DNA from: Paracoccaceae bacterium
Lineage (GTDB): Bacteria > Pseudomonadota > Alphaproteobacteria > Rhodobacterales > Rhodobacteraceae
Assembly (NCBI GenBank): GCA_018223125.1
Contig: JAAEZA010000014.1
Span: 1-64,000, forward strand
Direction of reading: 5' to 3'
DNA: 64,000 nucleotides
In this document: positions 19,878 through 28,740 of the stretch, piece by piece
Layout of the letters: each line of letters opens with the position of its first letter
Position numbering within the stretch: position 1 is the stretch's first letter
Program-made: the position numbers and the translations under genes
The notes under the pieces: model-generated
Database searches by the model: none
Told to the model about the DNA's origin: nothing
What the model saw: the letters and a program-made list of their open reading frames with translations, nothing else

Positions 19878-20951
19878 CTAGGGCTTCCCCCAGTCCGCGC
19901 TCATCATTTCGCGCAGGCGACTGGCGGTGCGTTCGAATTCGAATGCGCCTTCGCCCTCCTCGTAGAGCTTTTCCGGTATGGTTGCCGCACTGGCGATCAG
20001 TTTGGTTCGCGCCTCATAAAGGGCATCGACCAGCGTGACAAACCTTTTCGCCTCGTTGTTGTTGGCACGGCCCAACCTTGGAATGTCCTTCAGGATCAGA
20101 ACGCGGATCGCCGCGACAATGGCAAGGTAATCGCCAGGGCCTAGCGGCTGGCCGCAAAGATCGCGAAACGTCGCCATGGCCACACCGTTATGATAGGCAG
20201 GCAGGCGGATTTCGCGGGATTTATGGAGCAGCACCAACGGCTCCGCCTTGCTGCCCGCCACATCCGTCCAGACCCGCTGGATCGCCATTTCCGCCGCGTT
20301 GTCTATCGGCGTAAAATAGGTCTTGTGGCCTTGCAGACGGTTCTGGCGATGGTCCGTCTCACTGTCGAGGTTGTAGACTTCCATTCGCTGTTTGATCAGT
20401 TCGATAAACGGCAGGAACAGATTCCGGTTCAGCCCGTTTTTGTAAAGATCGTCAGGATGCCGGTTCGATGTGGTGACGATCAGGACACCGGCCTCGAACA
20501 GCTTTTCAAACAGGCGGCCAACAATCATCGCATCCGTAATGTCGGTGATTTGCATCTCGTCGAAACACAACACGCGGGCGGATTTCACAACATCGGCAGC
20601 AACCGGTTCGATCGCGTCCTCCACACCGTTCTTGCGGGCTTCATGCATCAGGTTGTGGATTTCCTGCATGAAAGCATGGAAATGGACGCGACGTTTTTTC
20701 GGCTCTTCCAGAGAGTCAAAGAACAGGTCCATCAGCATGGACTTGCCCCGCCCCACCCCGCCATAGAGGTAGAGCCCCCGCACAGGTTCAACAGATTTGG
20801 AAAACAGGCCGCGCAGACCTTTTTTTGCTGGGCTAGCAGATAGTCTTCCCGCAGCACCTTCCAGCAGATCCAGCACCGCGACCTGCGCCGGATCTTCGTG
20901 CAGGGCCCCGCTGGTGACGCGCTGTTGATAAATTTCCGTGATGCTGCCCAT
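19878..20951 (-). CDS. zapE: Cell division protein ZapE (AFG1-like ATPase)
   Basis: GLYLYGGVGRGKSMLMDLFFDS; RRVHFHAFMQEIH; VLCFDEMQITDITDAMI; VTTSNRHPDDLYKNGLNRNLFLPFI. Confidence 0.95.
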   Translation of the reverse strand: MGSITEIYQQRVTSGALHEDPAQVAVLDLLEGAAGRLSASPAKKGLRGLFSKSVEPVRGLYLYGGVGRGKSMLMDLFFDSLEEPKKRRVHFHAFMQEIHNLMHEARKNGVEDAIEPVAADVVKSARVLCFDEMQITDITDAMIVGRLFEKLFEAGVLIVTTSNRHPDDLYKNGLNRNLFLPFIELIKQRMEVYNLDSETDHRQNRLQGHKTYFTPIDNAAEMAIQRVWTDVAGSKAEPLVLLHKSREIRLPAYHNGVAMATFRDLCGQPLGPGDYLAIVAAIRVLILKDIPRLGRANNNEAKRFVTLVDALYEARTKLIASAATIPEKLYEEGEGAFEFERTASRLREMMSADWGKP

Positions 20952-21039
20952 AACAATTCTGTCCTTGCACAGACTGGTCTATTTTGCTCTGTCACCCCTA
21001 ACAAGACGCCACGGGCTGCGCAACGCAGTATGGATTCCG

Positions 21040-22293
21040 ATGAAACAACAATCTCAACCGCTGTTCACCCCGATCCTGATCGCAGGGTGCCTGATTTTGA
21101 TGACCGGCTTTTCCCTGCGGGCCAGTTTCGGGGTGTTCCAGATCCCGATTGCCACGGAATTCGGCTGGCTGCGGTCCGAGTTTTCAATGGCGATTGCCAT
21201 CCAGAACCTTGCATGGGGGATCGGCCAGCCCATCTTCGGCGCAATCGCGGAAAAATTCGGTGACAGGAAGGCCATTTTCCTTGGCGTGCTGTGTTACGCG
21301 GCGGGGCTGTTGCTCAGCAGCACGGCAACCACACCCGAAGCGCACCAGTTTTACGAAATCATTATCGGCTTTGGCATCGCAGGCACAGGCTTTGGCGTCA
21401 TTCTGGCGGTCATCGGCCGGGCGGCGAGCGACGAGAACCGCTCCCTTACGCTGGGCATCGGGACGGCAGCCGGATCTTTGGGTCAGGTCATCGGCCCGCC
21501 GCTGGCCGCGATCCTGCTGGCCTATATGAACTGGTCACAGGTCTTTGTGATTTTTGCCGCGATCATCATGATGGTTCTGCTGCTGCTGCCTATGCTGCGT
21601 GCACCCGAAACCGCCAGCACCACAGAGCTGGAAGAGACCATGTCCCAGATCCTGCTGAAAGCCTTTAAGGATCCGTCTTATTCGCTGATCTTTCTGGGGT
21701 TCTTTTCCTGTGGCTTTCAACTGGCCTTCATCACTGCCCATTTCCCCGCTTTCGTGACCGAAATGTGTGGCCCCATCGGACAGGACAGCCTGCTTGCCGG
21801 AATGGGGATCACCAGCACATCCGCGCTCGGGGCGGTGTCCATCGGGGTAATCGGACTGGCCAATATTGTCGGGACAGTTACCGCGGGGATGCTGGGCAAA
21901 CAGTTCAGCAAGAAATACCTGCTGACCTATATTTACATCGGGCGCACCGCGCTGGCTGCATGGTTCATTCTGACACCGATCACGCCCGTGACCGTGCTGA
22001 TGTTCAGTTTCCTGATGGGGTTGTTGTGGCTTGCCACTGTGCCGCTGACCTCGGGGCTGGTGGGGCATATCTACGGGATGCGTTACATGGGAACGCTCTA
22101 CGGGATCATTTTTTTCAGCCACCAGCTTGGCGGGTTCCTCGGCGTCTGGCTGGGCGGCGCGCTTTATGATCTTTACGGCAATTACAATATGGTCTGGTGG
22201 GTTGGTGTCGGGGTCGGCGCGTTTTCCGCCATCGTGCATCTGCCGGTAAAGGAAATACCGCTGAAGCTGCGTGCTGTGGCGGCGGCAGGCTGA
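21040..22293 (+). CDS. MFS transporter
   Basis: 12-TM-like ORF; SFGVFQIPIATEFGWLRSEFSMAIAIQNLAWGIGQPIFGAIAEKFGDRKAIFLG. Confidence 0.9.
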   Translation: MKQQSQPLFTPILIAGCLILMTGFSLRASFGVFQIPIATEFGWLRSEFSMAIAIQNLAWGIGQPIFGAIAEKFGDRKAIFLGVLCYAAGLLLSSTATTPEAHQFYEIIIGFGIAGTGFGVILAVIGRAASDENRSLTLGIGTAAGSLGQVIGPPLAAILLAYMNWSQVFVIFAAIIMMVLLLLPMLRAPETASTTELEETMSQILLKAFKDPSYSLIFLGFFSCGFQLAFITAHFPAFVTEMCGPIGQDSLLAGMGITSTSALGAVSIGVIGLANIVGTVTAGMLGKQFSKKYLLTYIYIGRTALAAWFILTPITPVTVLMFSFLMGLLWLATVPLTSGLVGHIYGMRYMGTLYGIIFFSHQLGGFLGVWLGGALYDLYGNYNMVWWVGVGVGAFSAIVHLPVKEIPLKLRAVAAAG

Positions 22294-22324
22294 GTATTTT
22301 CAGAACATTGAAGCGGGTGTTGGT

Positions 22325-23233
22325 TTAAGAACCGATATGCTGTTTGCCGCGTTTTTCGGCCAGAGCCACCTGTTTCTGGCGTTCGCGAAAACGTTCTTTA
22401 CGCTCTTCGGAGTGGCTGTCGATACACTGGTGGCAGGAGACACCTTTTTCGTATTCCGGACGTGCGAAATCTTCGGGTGCCAAGGGCATCCGGCAGGCGT
22501 AGCAGAGTTCGTATTTACCTTCTTCCAGCCCGTGTTTCACGGATACGCGGCTGTCAAAGACGAAGCATTCGCCGTTCCAGGTGCTGTTTTCCTCGGGCAC
22601 GTTTTCAAGGTATTTCAGGATACCGCCTTTAAGGTGGTAAACATCCTCAACCCCTTCGTTCAGCAGGAAGTTGGTGGATTTTTCACAGCGGATGCCGCCG
22701 GTGCAGAACATGGCCACTTTCTTGTTGTGGAAGCGGTCTTTGTTATCTTCCCACCATGCGGGAAATTCGCCAAAGGATTTGGTTTTCGGGTCTACGGCGC
22801 CTTCGAATGTGCCGATCGCCACCTCGTAATCGTTGCGGGTGTCGATCACCACCACATCGTCGCGGGTGATCAGATCGTTCCAGTCCTGTGCCTCAACGTA
22901 GTTACCGACATTGACGGTCGGGTCCACGTCGGGCTGGCCCATCGTGACGATTTCTTTTTTCAGCTTTACCTTCATGCGCAGGAACGGCATTTGCGAGGCG
23001 AAACTTTCCTTGTGTTCGAAATCCGCGCATCCCGGCAAGCTGCGGATATGGGCCAGCACAGCGTCAATTCCGGCCCGTGGCCCCGCGATAGTGCCGTTGA
23101 TGCCTTCAAAGGCCAGAAGCAGCGATCCTTTCACGCCGCCCGCATCGCAGACAGCCTGAAGCGGCGCTTGCAAGGATTTGTGATCCTCAAAACGGGTAAA
23201 ATGGTACAGGGCTGCGACAACGATCTTTGACAT
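22325..23233 (-). CDS. trhO: tRNA uridine(34) 5-hydroxylation protein, rhodanese family (TrhO/YceA)
   Basis: [67 protein letters not shown]. Confidence 0.92.
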   Translation of the reverse strand: MSKIVVAALYHFTRFEDHKSLQAPLQAVCDAGGVKGSLLLAFEGINGTIAGPRAGIDAVLAHIRSLPGCADFEHKESFASQMPFLRMKVKLKKEIVTMGQPDVDPTVNVGNYVEAQDWNDLITRDDVVVIDTRNDYEVAIGTFEGAVDPKTKSFGEFPAWWEDNKDRFHNKKVAMFCTGGIRCEKSTNFLLNEGVEDVYHLKGGILKYLENVPEENSTWNGECFVFDSRVSVKHGLEEGKYELCYACRMPLAPEDFARPEYEKGVSCHQCIDSHSEERKERFRERQKQVALAEKRGKQHIGS

Positions 23234-23337
23234 GGCGCGCATATAGCCCTGTCTGGCAGGAAATTCCAGTGGCAAAGCAGCGCGGTTGACGAAGCGCCCC
23301 CCGCACCACATAAATTCGGGATAACAGGGAGACAGCC

Positions 23338-23946
23338 ATGCCACAGGCCACAAGCACCGCTTTAATCATGATCGACATACAGAATGATTTCTGTCCGGGC
23401 GGGAGCCTTGCAGTGGAAGGCGGCGACGAAATCGTGGAAACGGTGAATGCGTTGCAGGACGAATATCCCGTCCGCGTGCTGACGCAGGACTGGCATCCGG
23501 CGGATCACGGTTCCTTTGCAGACAATCACGAAGGTGCGGACCCTTTCAGCATGACGGAAATGCCCTATGGACCGCAGGTGCTCTGGCCGCGGCACTGTGT
23601 GCAGGGCACTGCAGGAGCCGCGTTCAAAAGCGGGCTGAACACGGACAAGGCAGACCTGATTATCCGCAAAGGCTATAACCCGAAAATCGACAGCTACTCC
23701 GCCTTCTTCGAGAATGACCATAAAACCCCGACCGGACTTGAAGGCTATTTGCGCGAGCGGGGTGTCAAGAAACTGGTGATGGTCGGGCTGGCAACAGATT
23801 TCTGCGTTCGTTATTCAGCCGTGGACGCGGTAAAACTCGGGTTTCAGGTTACGGTCCTTCAGGACGCCTGCCGTGCCATCGACATGGACGGATCTCTTGC
23901 GGTTGCGCTCGAAGAAATGGACAGCCTCGGCGTGTTGCTCAAGTAG
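23338..23946 (+). CDS. pncA: Nicotinamidase
   Basis: [63 protein letters not shown]. Confidence 0.95.
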   Translation: MPQATSTALIMIDIQNDFCPGGSLAVEGGDEIVETVNALQDEYPVRVLTQDWHPADHGSFADNHEGADPFSMTEMPYGPQVLWPRHCVQGTAGAAFKSGLNTDKADLIIRKGYNPKIDSYSAFFENDHKTPTGLEGYLRERGVKKLVMVGLATDFCVRYSAVDAVKLGFQVTVLQDACRAIDMDGSLAVALEEMDSLGVLLK

Positions 23947-23964
23947 GTCGGGCTTCAGCCCGAC
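23947..23964. repeat. Short REP-like perfect inverted repeat between pncA and pncB
   Basis: GTCGGGCT-TC-AGCCCGAC; no T tract follows. Confidence 0.5.
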
Positions 23965-24046
23965 ATCACCCCGACACACCCCCGTCAGGCTGGACAAGCT
24001 GCCAAACCCCTGTTTTAACACAGTTCGGACAACCGGAGCCCGCATT

Positions 24047-25339
24047 ATGGTCGATATCGCCACCAGAGTTTATAACCACAAATGGAAGATCGACCCGATC
24101 GTCCGCTCCCTGATCGACACGGATTTTTACAAACTGCTGATGTGCCAATCGGTGTTCCGGTACAAACCGGACGCCCAAGTTACCTTCAGCCTGATCAACC
24201 GGACCAAAACCATCCGGCTGGCGGATATTATAGACGAAGGCGTATTGCGCGAACAGTTGGACCACGTGCGTTCACTGCGATTGTCCCGCGGGGAAAGCAC
24301 CTGGCTGCGGGGCAATATGTTCTACGGCAAACGGCAGATGTTCCGTTCCGATTTCATGGAGTGGTTCGAAAAGCTGCAACTGCCCCCTTATCACCTGGAA
24401 AAAGTGGACGGACAGTATGAACTGACCTTTGAAGGGTCATGGCCCGAAGTCATGCTCTGGGAGATATCCGCCCTGTCGATCCTTATGGAGCTGCGATCCC
24501 GCGCGGTGCTTAAGGGCATGGGCAAGTTCGAGTTGCAGGTCCTTTATGCCCGCGCCATGACCAAGCTGTGGGAAAAGATCGAGCGACTGCGCGAGGTAGA
24601 ACACCTGAACGTTGCAGATTTTGGTACACGGCGCCGGCACTCTTTCATGTGGCAGGACTGGTGCGTGCAGGCCATGCACGAAGGTCTGGGCGAACGGTTT
24701 ACCGGCACATCGAACTGTCTGATTGCCATGCGCCGCGAAGTAGAGGCGATCGGGACCAACGCCCATGAATTGCCCATGGTCTATTCCGCGCTGGCTGATA
24801 GCGACGAAGAGCTGGCACAAGCCCCCTATCAGGTTCTGGCTGACTGGCAGGACGAACACGACAGCAACCTGCTGATCATGTTGCCCGACACCTACGGGAC
24901 CGAGGGGTTTCTGGCGCGTGCGCCCGAATGGCTCGACCAATGGACCGGTATTCGCATTGATAGCGGCGATCCGGCCACCGGTGCAGAACTGGCGATCAAC
25001 TGGTGGAAATCCCGCGGGCAGGATCCCCGCGAAAAGCGGATTATCTTCTCTGACGGTTTGGACGATTACAAGATCATCGAACTGGCGAACCAGTTTAACG
25101 GCCGTGTACGTGTTGCCTTTGGCTGGGGCACCATGCTGACCAACGACTTCCGCGGACTGGTGCCGGATGATGCGCTGGCGCCGTTTTCGCTGGTGTGCAA
25201 AGCGGTTGCAGCCAACGGGCGCCCGACGGTCAAACTGTCGGACAACCCGCGCAAGGCAATGGGACCGGCCGATGAAATCGCGCGCTACAAACGGGTTTTC
25301 GGTGTGGGTGAGCAGACAGAGATGGACGTGATCGTGTGA
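24047..25339 (+). CDS. pncB: Nicotinate phosphoribosyltransferase
   Basis: IDTDFYKLLMCQSVF; FGTRRRHSFMWQDW; FTGTSNCLIAM; GIRIDSGDPATGAELAI; FGWGTMLTNDF. Confidence 0.96.
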   Translation: MVDIATRVYNHKWKIDPIVRSLIDTDFYKLLMCQSVFRYKPDAQVTFSLINRTKTIRLADIIDEGVLREQLDHVRSLRLSRGESTWLRGNMFYGKRQMFRSDFMEWFEKLQLPPYHLEKVDGQYELTFEGSWPEVMLWEISALSILMELRSRAVLKGMGKFELQVLYARAMTKLWEKIERLREVEHLNVADFGTRRRHSFMWQDWCVQAMHEGLGERFTGTSNCLIAMRREVEAIGTNAHELPMVYSALADSDEELAQAPYQVLADWQDEHDSNLLIMLPDTYGTEGFLARAPEWLDQWTGIRIDSGDPATGAELAINWWKSRGQDPREKRIIFSDGLDDYKIIELANQFNGRVRVAFGWGTMLTNDFRGLVPDDALAPFSLVCKAVAANGRPTVKLSDNPRKAMGPADEIARYKRVFGVGEQTEMDVIV

Positions 25340-25953
25340 TTGAGATCGTAGAACTGGGTTGGCGCACCCAAATAGTATTCGTCAGCGGGTATTTGGGATA
25401 TATTATTGCCTACTCTGGTCGTAGAGAGGCCCACGGTCCGATTGATACCGCTGGCATAGTGTTTTCTTTTGGCGGGATTGGCCTACTGGCGATCGCTTTA
25501 ATTAGCAGTTGCTTATCTGACTCTGGCAACAGAGACTATTTATTAGGCGTCAGTGCAGTGGCTGCTTCTGTTTCGGCAGCAATAATTTGGAGAAGATTCG
25601 GTGCGGATTTAACACGCTACCTTGTAGAGAAACTTTCTGGGAATAGAGACGATGGACTACCTACCGCTTGGGCAACAATTATCCAAAGACAAAATCTAAC
25701 TTACACACAACTTGTAATAACTCTAAATGATGGAACTGTCTATGAGAGTTACCCCCTTGGTAACTTCCAGCACTTCCCAAACGGCCCGTGTGTCTTAGGC
25801 TCCGACGGTTCAATAGGGATGTACGTAACGTATATTACCGAAGCGGATGGAAACGGTAGAAATACTGTTTATATCAATGACGATGATGGTATGCGTATGA
25901 CCTATATCCCCTCAAACCAAATAAAAGAGATCGATGTACGTCGAAAGGCATAG
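25336..25953 (+). CDS. Hypothetical protein with two N-terminal TM segments and a soluble C-terminal domain
   Basis: GTG start overlapping the pncB stop (GTGA); TM1 TQIVFVSGYLGYIIAYSG, TM2 GIVFSFGGIGLLAIALISS; C-term LVITLNDGTVYESYPLGNFQHFPNGPCVLGSDGSIGMYVTYI; visibly AT-richer than its neighbours. Confidence 0.75.
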   Translation: MIEIVELGWRTQIVFVSGYLGYIIAYSGRREAHGPIDTAGIVFSFGGIGLLAIALISSCLSDSGNRDYLLGVSAVAASVSAAIIWRRFGADLTRYLVEKLSGNRDDGLPTAWATIIQRQNLTYTQLVITLNDGTVYESYPLGNFQHFPNGPCVLGSDGSIGMYVTYITEADGNGRNTVYINDDDGMRMTYIPSNQIKEIDVRRKA

Positions 25954-25959
25954 CCCGTA

Positions 25960-26139
25960 TTACTTTTTTCCGCCCGTTCCCCCGCTGGTATTACCCCCAG
26001 AGCCTCCCGAAGTTGTGGGTTGAACTGATCCTTGATGCCCTGAAGCCGGCGTCACGCTTCTCTGGGTCGGTTTTGCCGAAGGTTTTCCCCCTCCACCTTT
26101 AGGGGATACAGAGTCTCCAATAAAAACTTTCTTTGCCAT
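25960..26139 (-). CDS. 59-aa basic Gly/Ser/Thr-rich small protein (missed by the ORF track)
   Basis: Hand translation from ATG at 26139: MAKKVFIGDSVSPKGGGGKPSAKPTQRSVTPASGHQGSVQPTTSGGSGGNTSGGTGGKK*; convergent with 25336-25953. Confidence 0.65.
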   Translation of the reverse strand: MAKKVFIGDSVSPKGGGGKPSAKPTQRSVTPASGHQGSVQPTTSGGSGGNTSGGTGGKK

Positions 26140-26196
26140 GAGTTGATCCCTTAATGAAGTCGCACCAGCATAAGGACTATGTTATGCTATTTCAAC

Positions 26197-26610
26197 TTAC
26201 TCCTCCACCTTGCCGCGCAGCTTCTTTACCGCGCCCCGTTGCTTCTTGCCTTCCAGACGGCGGCGTTTGCTGCCAAGCGTGGGACGGGTCTTGATCCGTC
26301 GTTTGGGCACTTCGGTGGCTTTGCGGATCAGTTCGGCCAGTTTTTCGCGGGCGTCCTCGCGGTTCATCTGCTGGCTGCGGTGGGATTCCGATGTGATGAT
26401 CACTGCGCCGTCTTTGGTCCAGCGCCGCCCCGCAAGCCGTTTCAGCCGCGCCTTTACCGCGCCGGTCAGGTTCGGAGAACGCTCTGCCTCAAAGCGCAAT
26501 TCCACAGCACTAGAGGTCTTGTTCACATGCTGCCCCCCCGGCCCCGACGCCCGGTGAAAGCTTTCGGTGAGTTCCCATTCCTCAATTTTAATGCTATCGT
26601 TAATGTACAT
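26197..26610 (-). CDS. arfB: Peptidyl-tRNA hydrolase ArfB (alternative ribosome rescue)
   Basis: FHRASGPGGQHVNKTSSAVELRF GGQ motif; basic C-terminal tail RPTLGSKRRRLEGKKQRGAVKKLRGKV. Confidence 0.93.
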   Translation of the reverse strand: MYINDSIKIEEWELTESFHRASGPGGQHVNKTSSAVELRFEAERSPNLTGAVKARLKRLAGRRWTKDGAVIITSESHRSQQMNREDAREKLAELIRKATEVPKRRIKTRPTLGSKRRRLEGKKQRGAVKKLRGKVEE

Positions 26611-26766
26611 GTTTTAAAGCCGCGCTGCCCTTTGTTCTGCTACGCATTCACGCGCTTTTGGTTCCATGAAACCACATCACAATATTGATAACAACCGTGT
26701 GTGGCCGCAGTGCGGGACCGCTCCTACATGTAATCCATCGCAAGACGGAAACGAAAGGAATGAGAC

Positions 26767-27114
26767 ATGAAAACGCTTATTACAACAACAGCAGCCGCAG
26801 CAATCATGGCATCGGTAACTGCCGTACATGCACAGGATAACGACAACGCACGTTACGATGCTGTAACACCGGAAACCGAACTGAACGATACCAACGTCAA
26901 GATTGACGACAATGCCCGCTACGATTCAGTAACACCCGACCAAAAACTGAACGATACAACAGCAACCGTACAATCCAACGAGCGGTACAAGGCAGTAACA
27001 CCGGGCACCGACGAAGATGTATCCCGCAACTCGGGCACAGAATTTGAACGTTTGAACGGTCACTCCAACGACTACATGACACGTTCTGAATATTTGAAAG
27101 AAACACTTCGCTAA
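26767..27114 (+). CDS. Secreted protein with three imperfect tandem repeats
   Basis: Signal peptide MKTLITTTAAAAIMASVTAVHA; repeats NARYDAVTPETELNDTNVKIDD / NARYDSVTPDQKLNDTTATVQS / NERYKAVTPGTDEDV. Confidence 0.75.
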   Translation: MKTLITTTAAAAIMASVTAVHAQDNDNARYDAVTPETELNDTNVKIDDNARYDSVTPDQKLNDTTATVQSNERYKAVTPGTDEDVSRNSGTEFERLNGHSNDYMTRSEYLKETLR

Positions 27115-27136
27115 TATCTGGCGACTTAGTTCAAAT

Positions 27137-27165
27137 AGGCCGGTCCATCAGGACCGGCCTTTTTT
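27137..27165. terminator. Strong rho-independent terminator
   Basis: AGGCCGGTCC-ATCA-GGACCGGCCTTTTTT. Confidence 0.9.
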
Positions 27166-27171
27166 GTGCAA

Positions 27172-27414
27172 TCAGTTACTTGCCAGAACACCATCTTCAG
27201 CGGTAGCGGCTTCATATTCGGACGGATCGATCATTCCGTCTTCATTTGTATCAATGTCAGCAAAAATTTCAGCATCAACTTCTGCATGTCCGGCAACGAA
27301 TTCTTCCATGCTCAGAACACCATCAGCATCTGTGTCCAGTTCGACCAGATCTGCGGCCTGCGCAAGGGAAGCCGTAGCAAGGATGGCTGCAAGGGTCATT
27401 GTCAGTTTACGCAT
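27172..27414 (-). CDS. Secreted EF-hand protein (copy 1)
   Basis: Signal peptide MRKLTMTLAAILATASLAQA; EF-hand loops DTDADGVLSMEEF and DTNEDGMIDPSEY. Confidence 0.9.
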   Translation of the reverse strand: MRKLTMTLAAILATASLAQAADLVELDTDADGVLSMEEFVAGHAEVDAEIFADIDTNEDGMIDPSEYEAATAEDGVLASN

Positions 27415-27470
27415 CTTAATCTCCATTTATTCAGTCCGGAGCAACGCTTCTTGCGTGCTCTGCAGATCAA

Positions 27471-27496
27471 GACGTTTTCGCAGGTTCTTTTATTCC
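27471..27496 (-). promoter_or_regulatory. Putative ECF-type promoter upstream of EF-hand copy 1
   Basis: Minus strand GGAATAAA-N14-CGTC, same spacing as at 27933-27958. Confidence 0.5.
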
Positions 27497-27577
27497 AATG
27501 ATTGTTTCGCAACGGCGGAAAATGGCTCAGGCTGGTGATGGTTTGGAATTCCAAAGATCGCACTTGAACAAAGAAAA

Positions 27578-27604
27578 GGGCCGGTCCAACCGGACCGACC
27601 CTTT
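27578..27604 (-). terminator. Hairpin terminator downstream of EF-hand copy 2
   Basis: GGGCCGGTCC-AACC-GGACCGACCCTTT. Confidence 0.65.
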
Positions 27605-27629
27605 CTGCTGATCATCAGGGGAGGAGGAA

Positions 27630-27872
27630 TCAGCTTTTCGCCAGCACGCCATCTTCTGCTGTGGCAGCTTCATATTCCGAAGGATCAATCAGACCATCCT
27701 CGTTAGTGTCCACTTCGGTAAAGACAGCCGGATCGACACCTTCATGTCCCGCTGTGAATTCTTCCACGCTCAGGGCGCCATCGGCGTTTGTGTCCAGTTC
27801 GGCCAGATCCGCAGCTTGTGCAAAGGAAGCAGTGGCAAGGATGGCGGCGAAGGTCATTGTTGTTTTACGCAT
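27630..27872 (-). CDS. Secreted EF-hand protein (copy 2, paralogue)
   Basis: MRKTTMTFAAILATASFAQA; EF-hand loops DTNADGALSVEEF and DTNEDGLIDPSEY; close paralogue of 27172-27414. Confidence 0.9.
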   Translation of the reverse strand: MRKTTMTFAAILATASFAQAADLAELDTNADGALSVEEFTAGHEGVDPAVFTEVDTNEDGLIDPSEYEAATAEDGVLAKS

Positions 27873-27932
27873 AGGTATAACTCCTGTTCGTTTTCGTCAT
27901 AAGAGGCGCGGATTGCGCTCTCTACAGACAAG

Positions 27933-27958
27933 GACGAATTCGGCGCGTTGTTTATTCC
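27933..27958 (-). promoter_or_regulatory. Putative ECF-type promoter upstream of EF-hand copy 2
   Basis: Minus strand GGAATAAA-CAACGCGCCGAATT-CGTC. Confidence 0.5.
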
Positions 27959-28092
27959 ACCGCTCAATTCATGGTGGCAGAAAACGGCCAATGCCCGTTG
28001 GCGGGATTTGGCCATGGGCGGGAACCCACCTAACGACTTTTCCAAAATAAAGCGTAGCTAATAAGGGCAGCAAACCAACCCGGAGCATTCGC

Positions 28093-28557
28093 ATGAATCG
28101 CGATAAACTGTTTGACCATCTTGAAGATCTTCTTGTCTACGCCCATCACCTGACCCGCAACCGCGATCAGGCCGAAGATCTTGTACAGGACGTCGTTTTA
28201 CACGTTCTGAGCCGTGACACCTGCCTGTCCGACGTAGAGCATCCGCGCCGCTATATGGCCGTAATCCTGCGGAACCTGTTTCTGGACCAGACCCGTAAAA
28301 AGGGACGCGCGCCCTCTCATGTGCCGATTGAAGACCATGACCCCGAGGACGAAAATGCTGATGTTTACGGGGCGTTGGCCTGCGCACAGACGCTGGCCGC
28401 TATTGGCAGATTGCCCGAAGAATACCGCACGGTCATGCGGCTGCGCGTGGAATCGGGCCTGTCCTATTCGGATATGGCGCAGCAACTGGAACTGCCGATT
28501 GGCACGGTTATGTCCCGGATGAGCCGCGCACGGTCCAAATTGCGGGAATATCTGTAA
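28093..28557 (+). CDS. ECF-family RNA polymerase sigma factor
   Basis: Region 2 AEDLVQDVVLHVLSR...HPRRYMAVILRNLFLDQTRKK; region 4 LPEEYRTVMRLRVESGLSYSDMAQQLELPIGTVMSRMSRARSKLREYL. Confidence 0.93.
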   Translation: MNRDKLFDHLEDLLVYAHHLTRNRDQAEDLVQDVVLHVLSRDTCLSDVEHPRRYMAVILRNLFLDQTRKKGRAPSHVPIEDHDPEDENADVYGALACAQTLAAIGRLPEEYRTVMRLRVESGLSYSDMAQQLELPIGTVMSRMSRARSKLREYL

Positions 28558-28581
28558 ATTCGCCTGCCTTTTGAAACGGAA

Positions 28582-28611
28582 AGAGCCCTGCCGAAGCACT
28601 GGCAGGGCTCT
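28582..28611. terminator. Hairpin between the sigma factor and the 18-codon ORF
   Basis: AGAGCCCTGCC-GAAGCACT-GGCAGGGCTCT; weak T run on the minus-strand side. Confidence 0.55.
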
Positions 28612-28683
28612 CCTCGAGAGTTGGAGGTGGCAAGCAAGATTGGAAAATCTTGAAACCGGATGTGTGAATAGAAGGGCTGCCTT

Positions 28684-28740
28684 CTATACGCTCACCTCGC
28701 TTTTAACCTTAACCAGCTGCTCCTGTTTCCCAATAATCAT
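28684..28740 (-). CDS. Candidate 18-aa micro-ORF (MIIGKQEQLVKVKSEVSV)
   Basis: ATG at 28740 preceded on the minus strand by AGAAAGGAGGTGCCA, a near-perfect Shine-Dalgarno at good spacing; hairpin downstream. Confidence 0.45.
   Translation of the reverse strand: MIIGKQEQLVKVKSEVSV

Noticed and set aside
28020-28060. GGAAC upstream of the ECF sigma gene as an autoregulated EcfG-type promoter
   Set aside because: No matching CGTT/CGTC -10 element at the correct distance.
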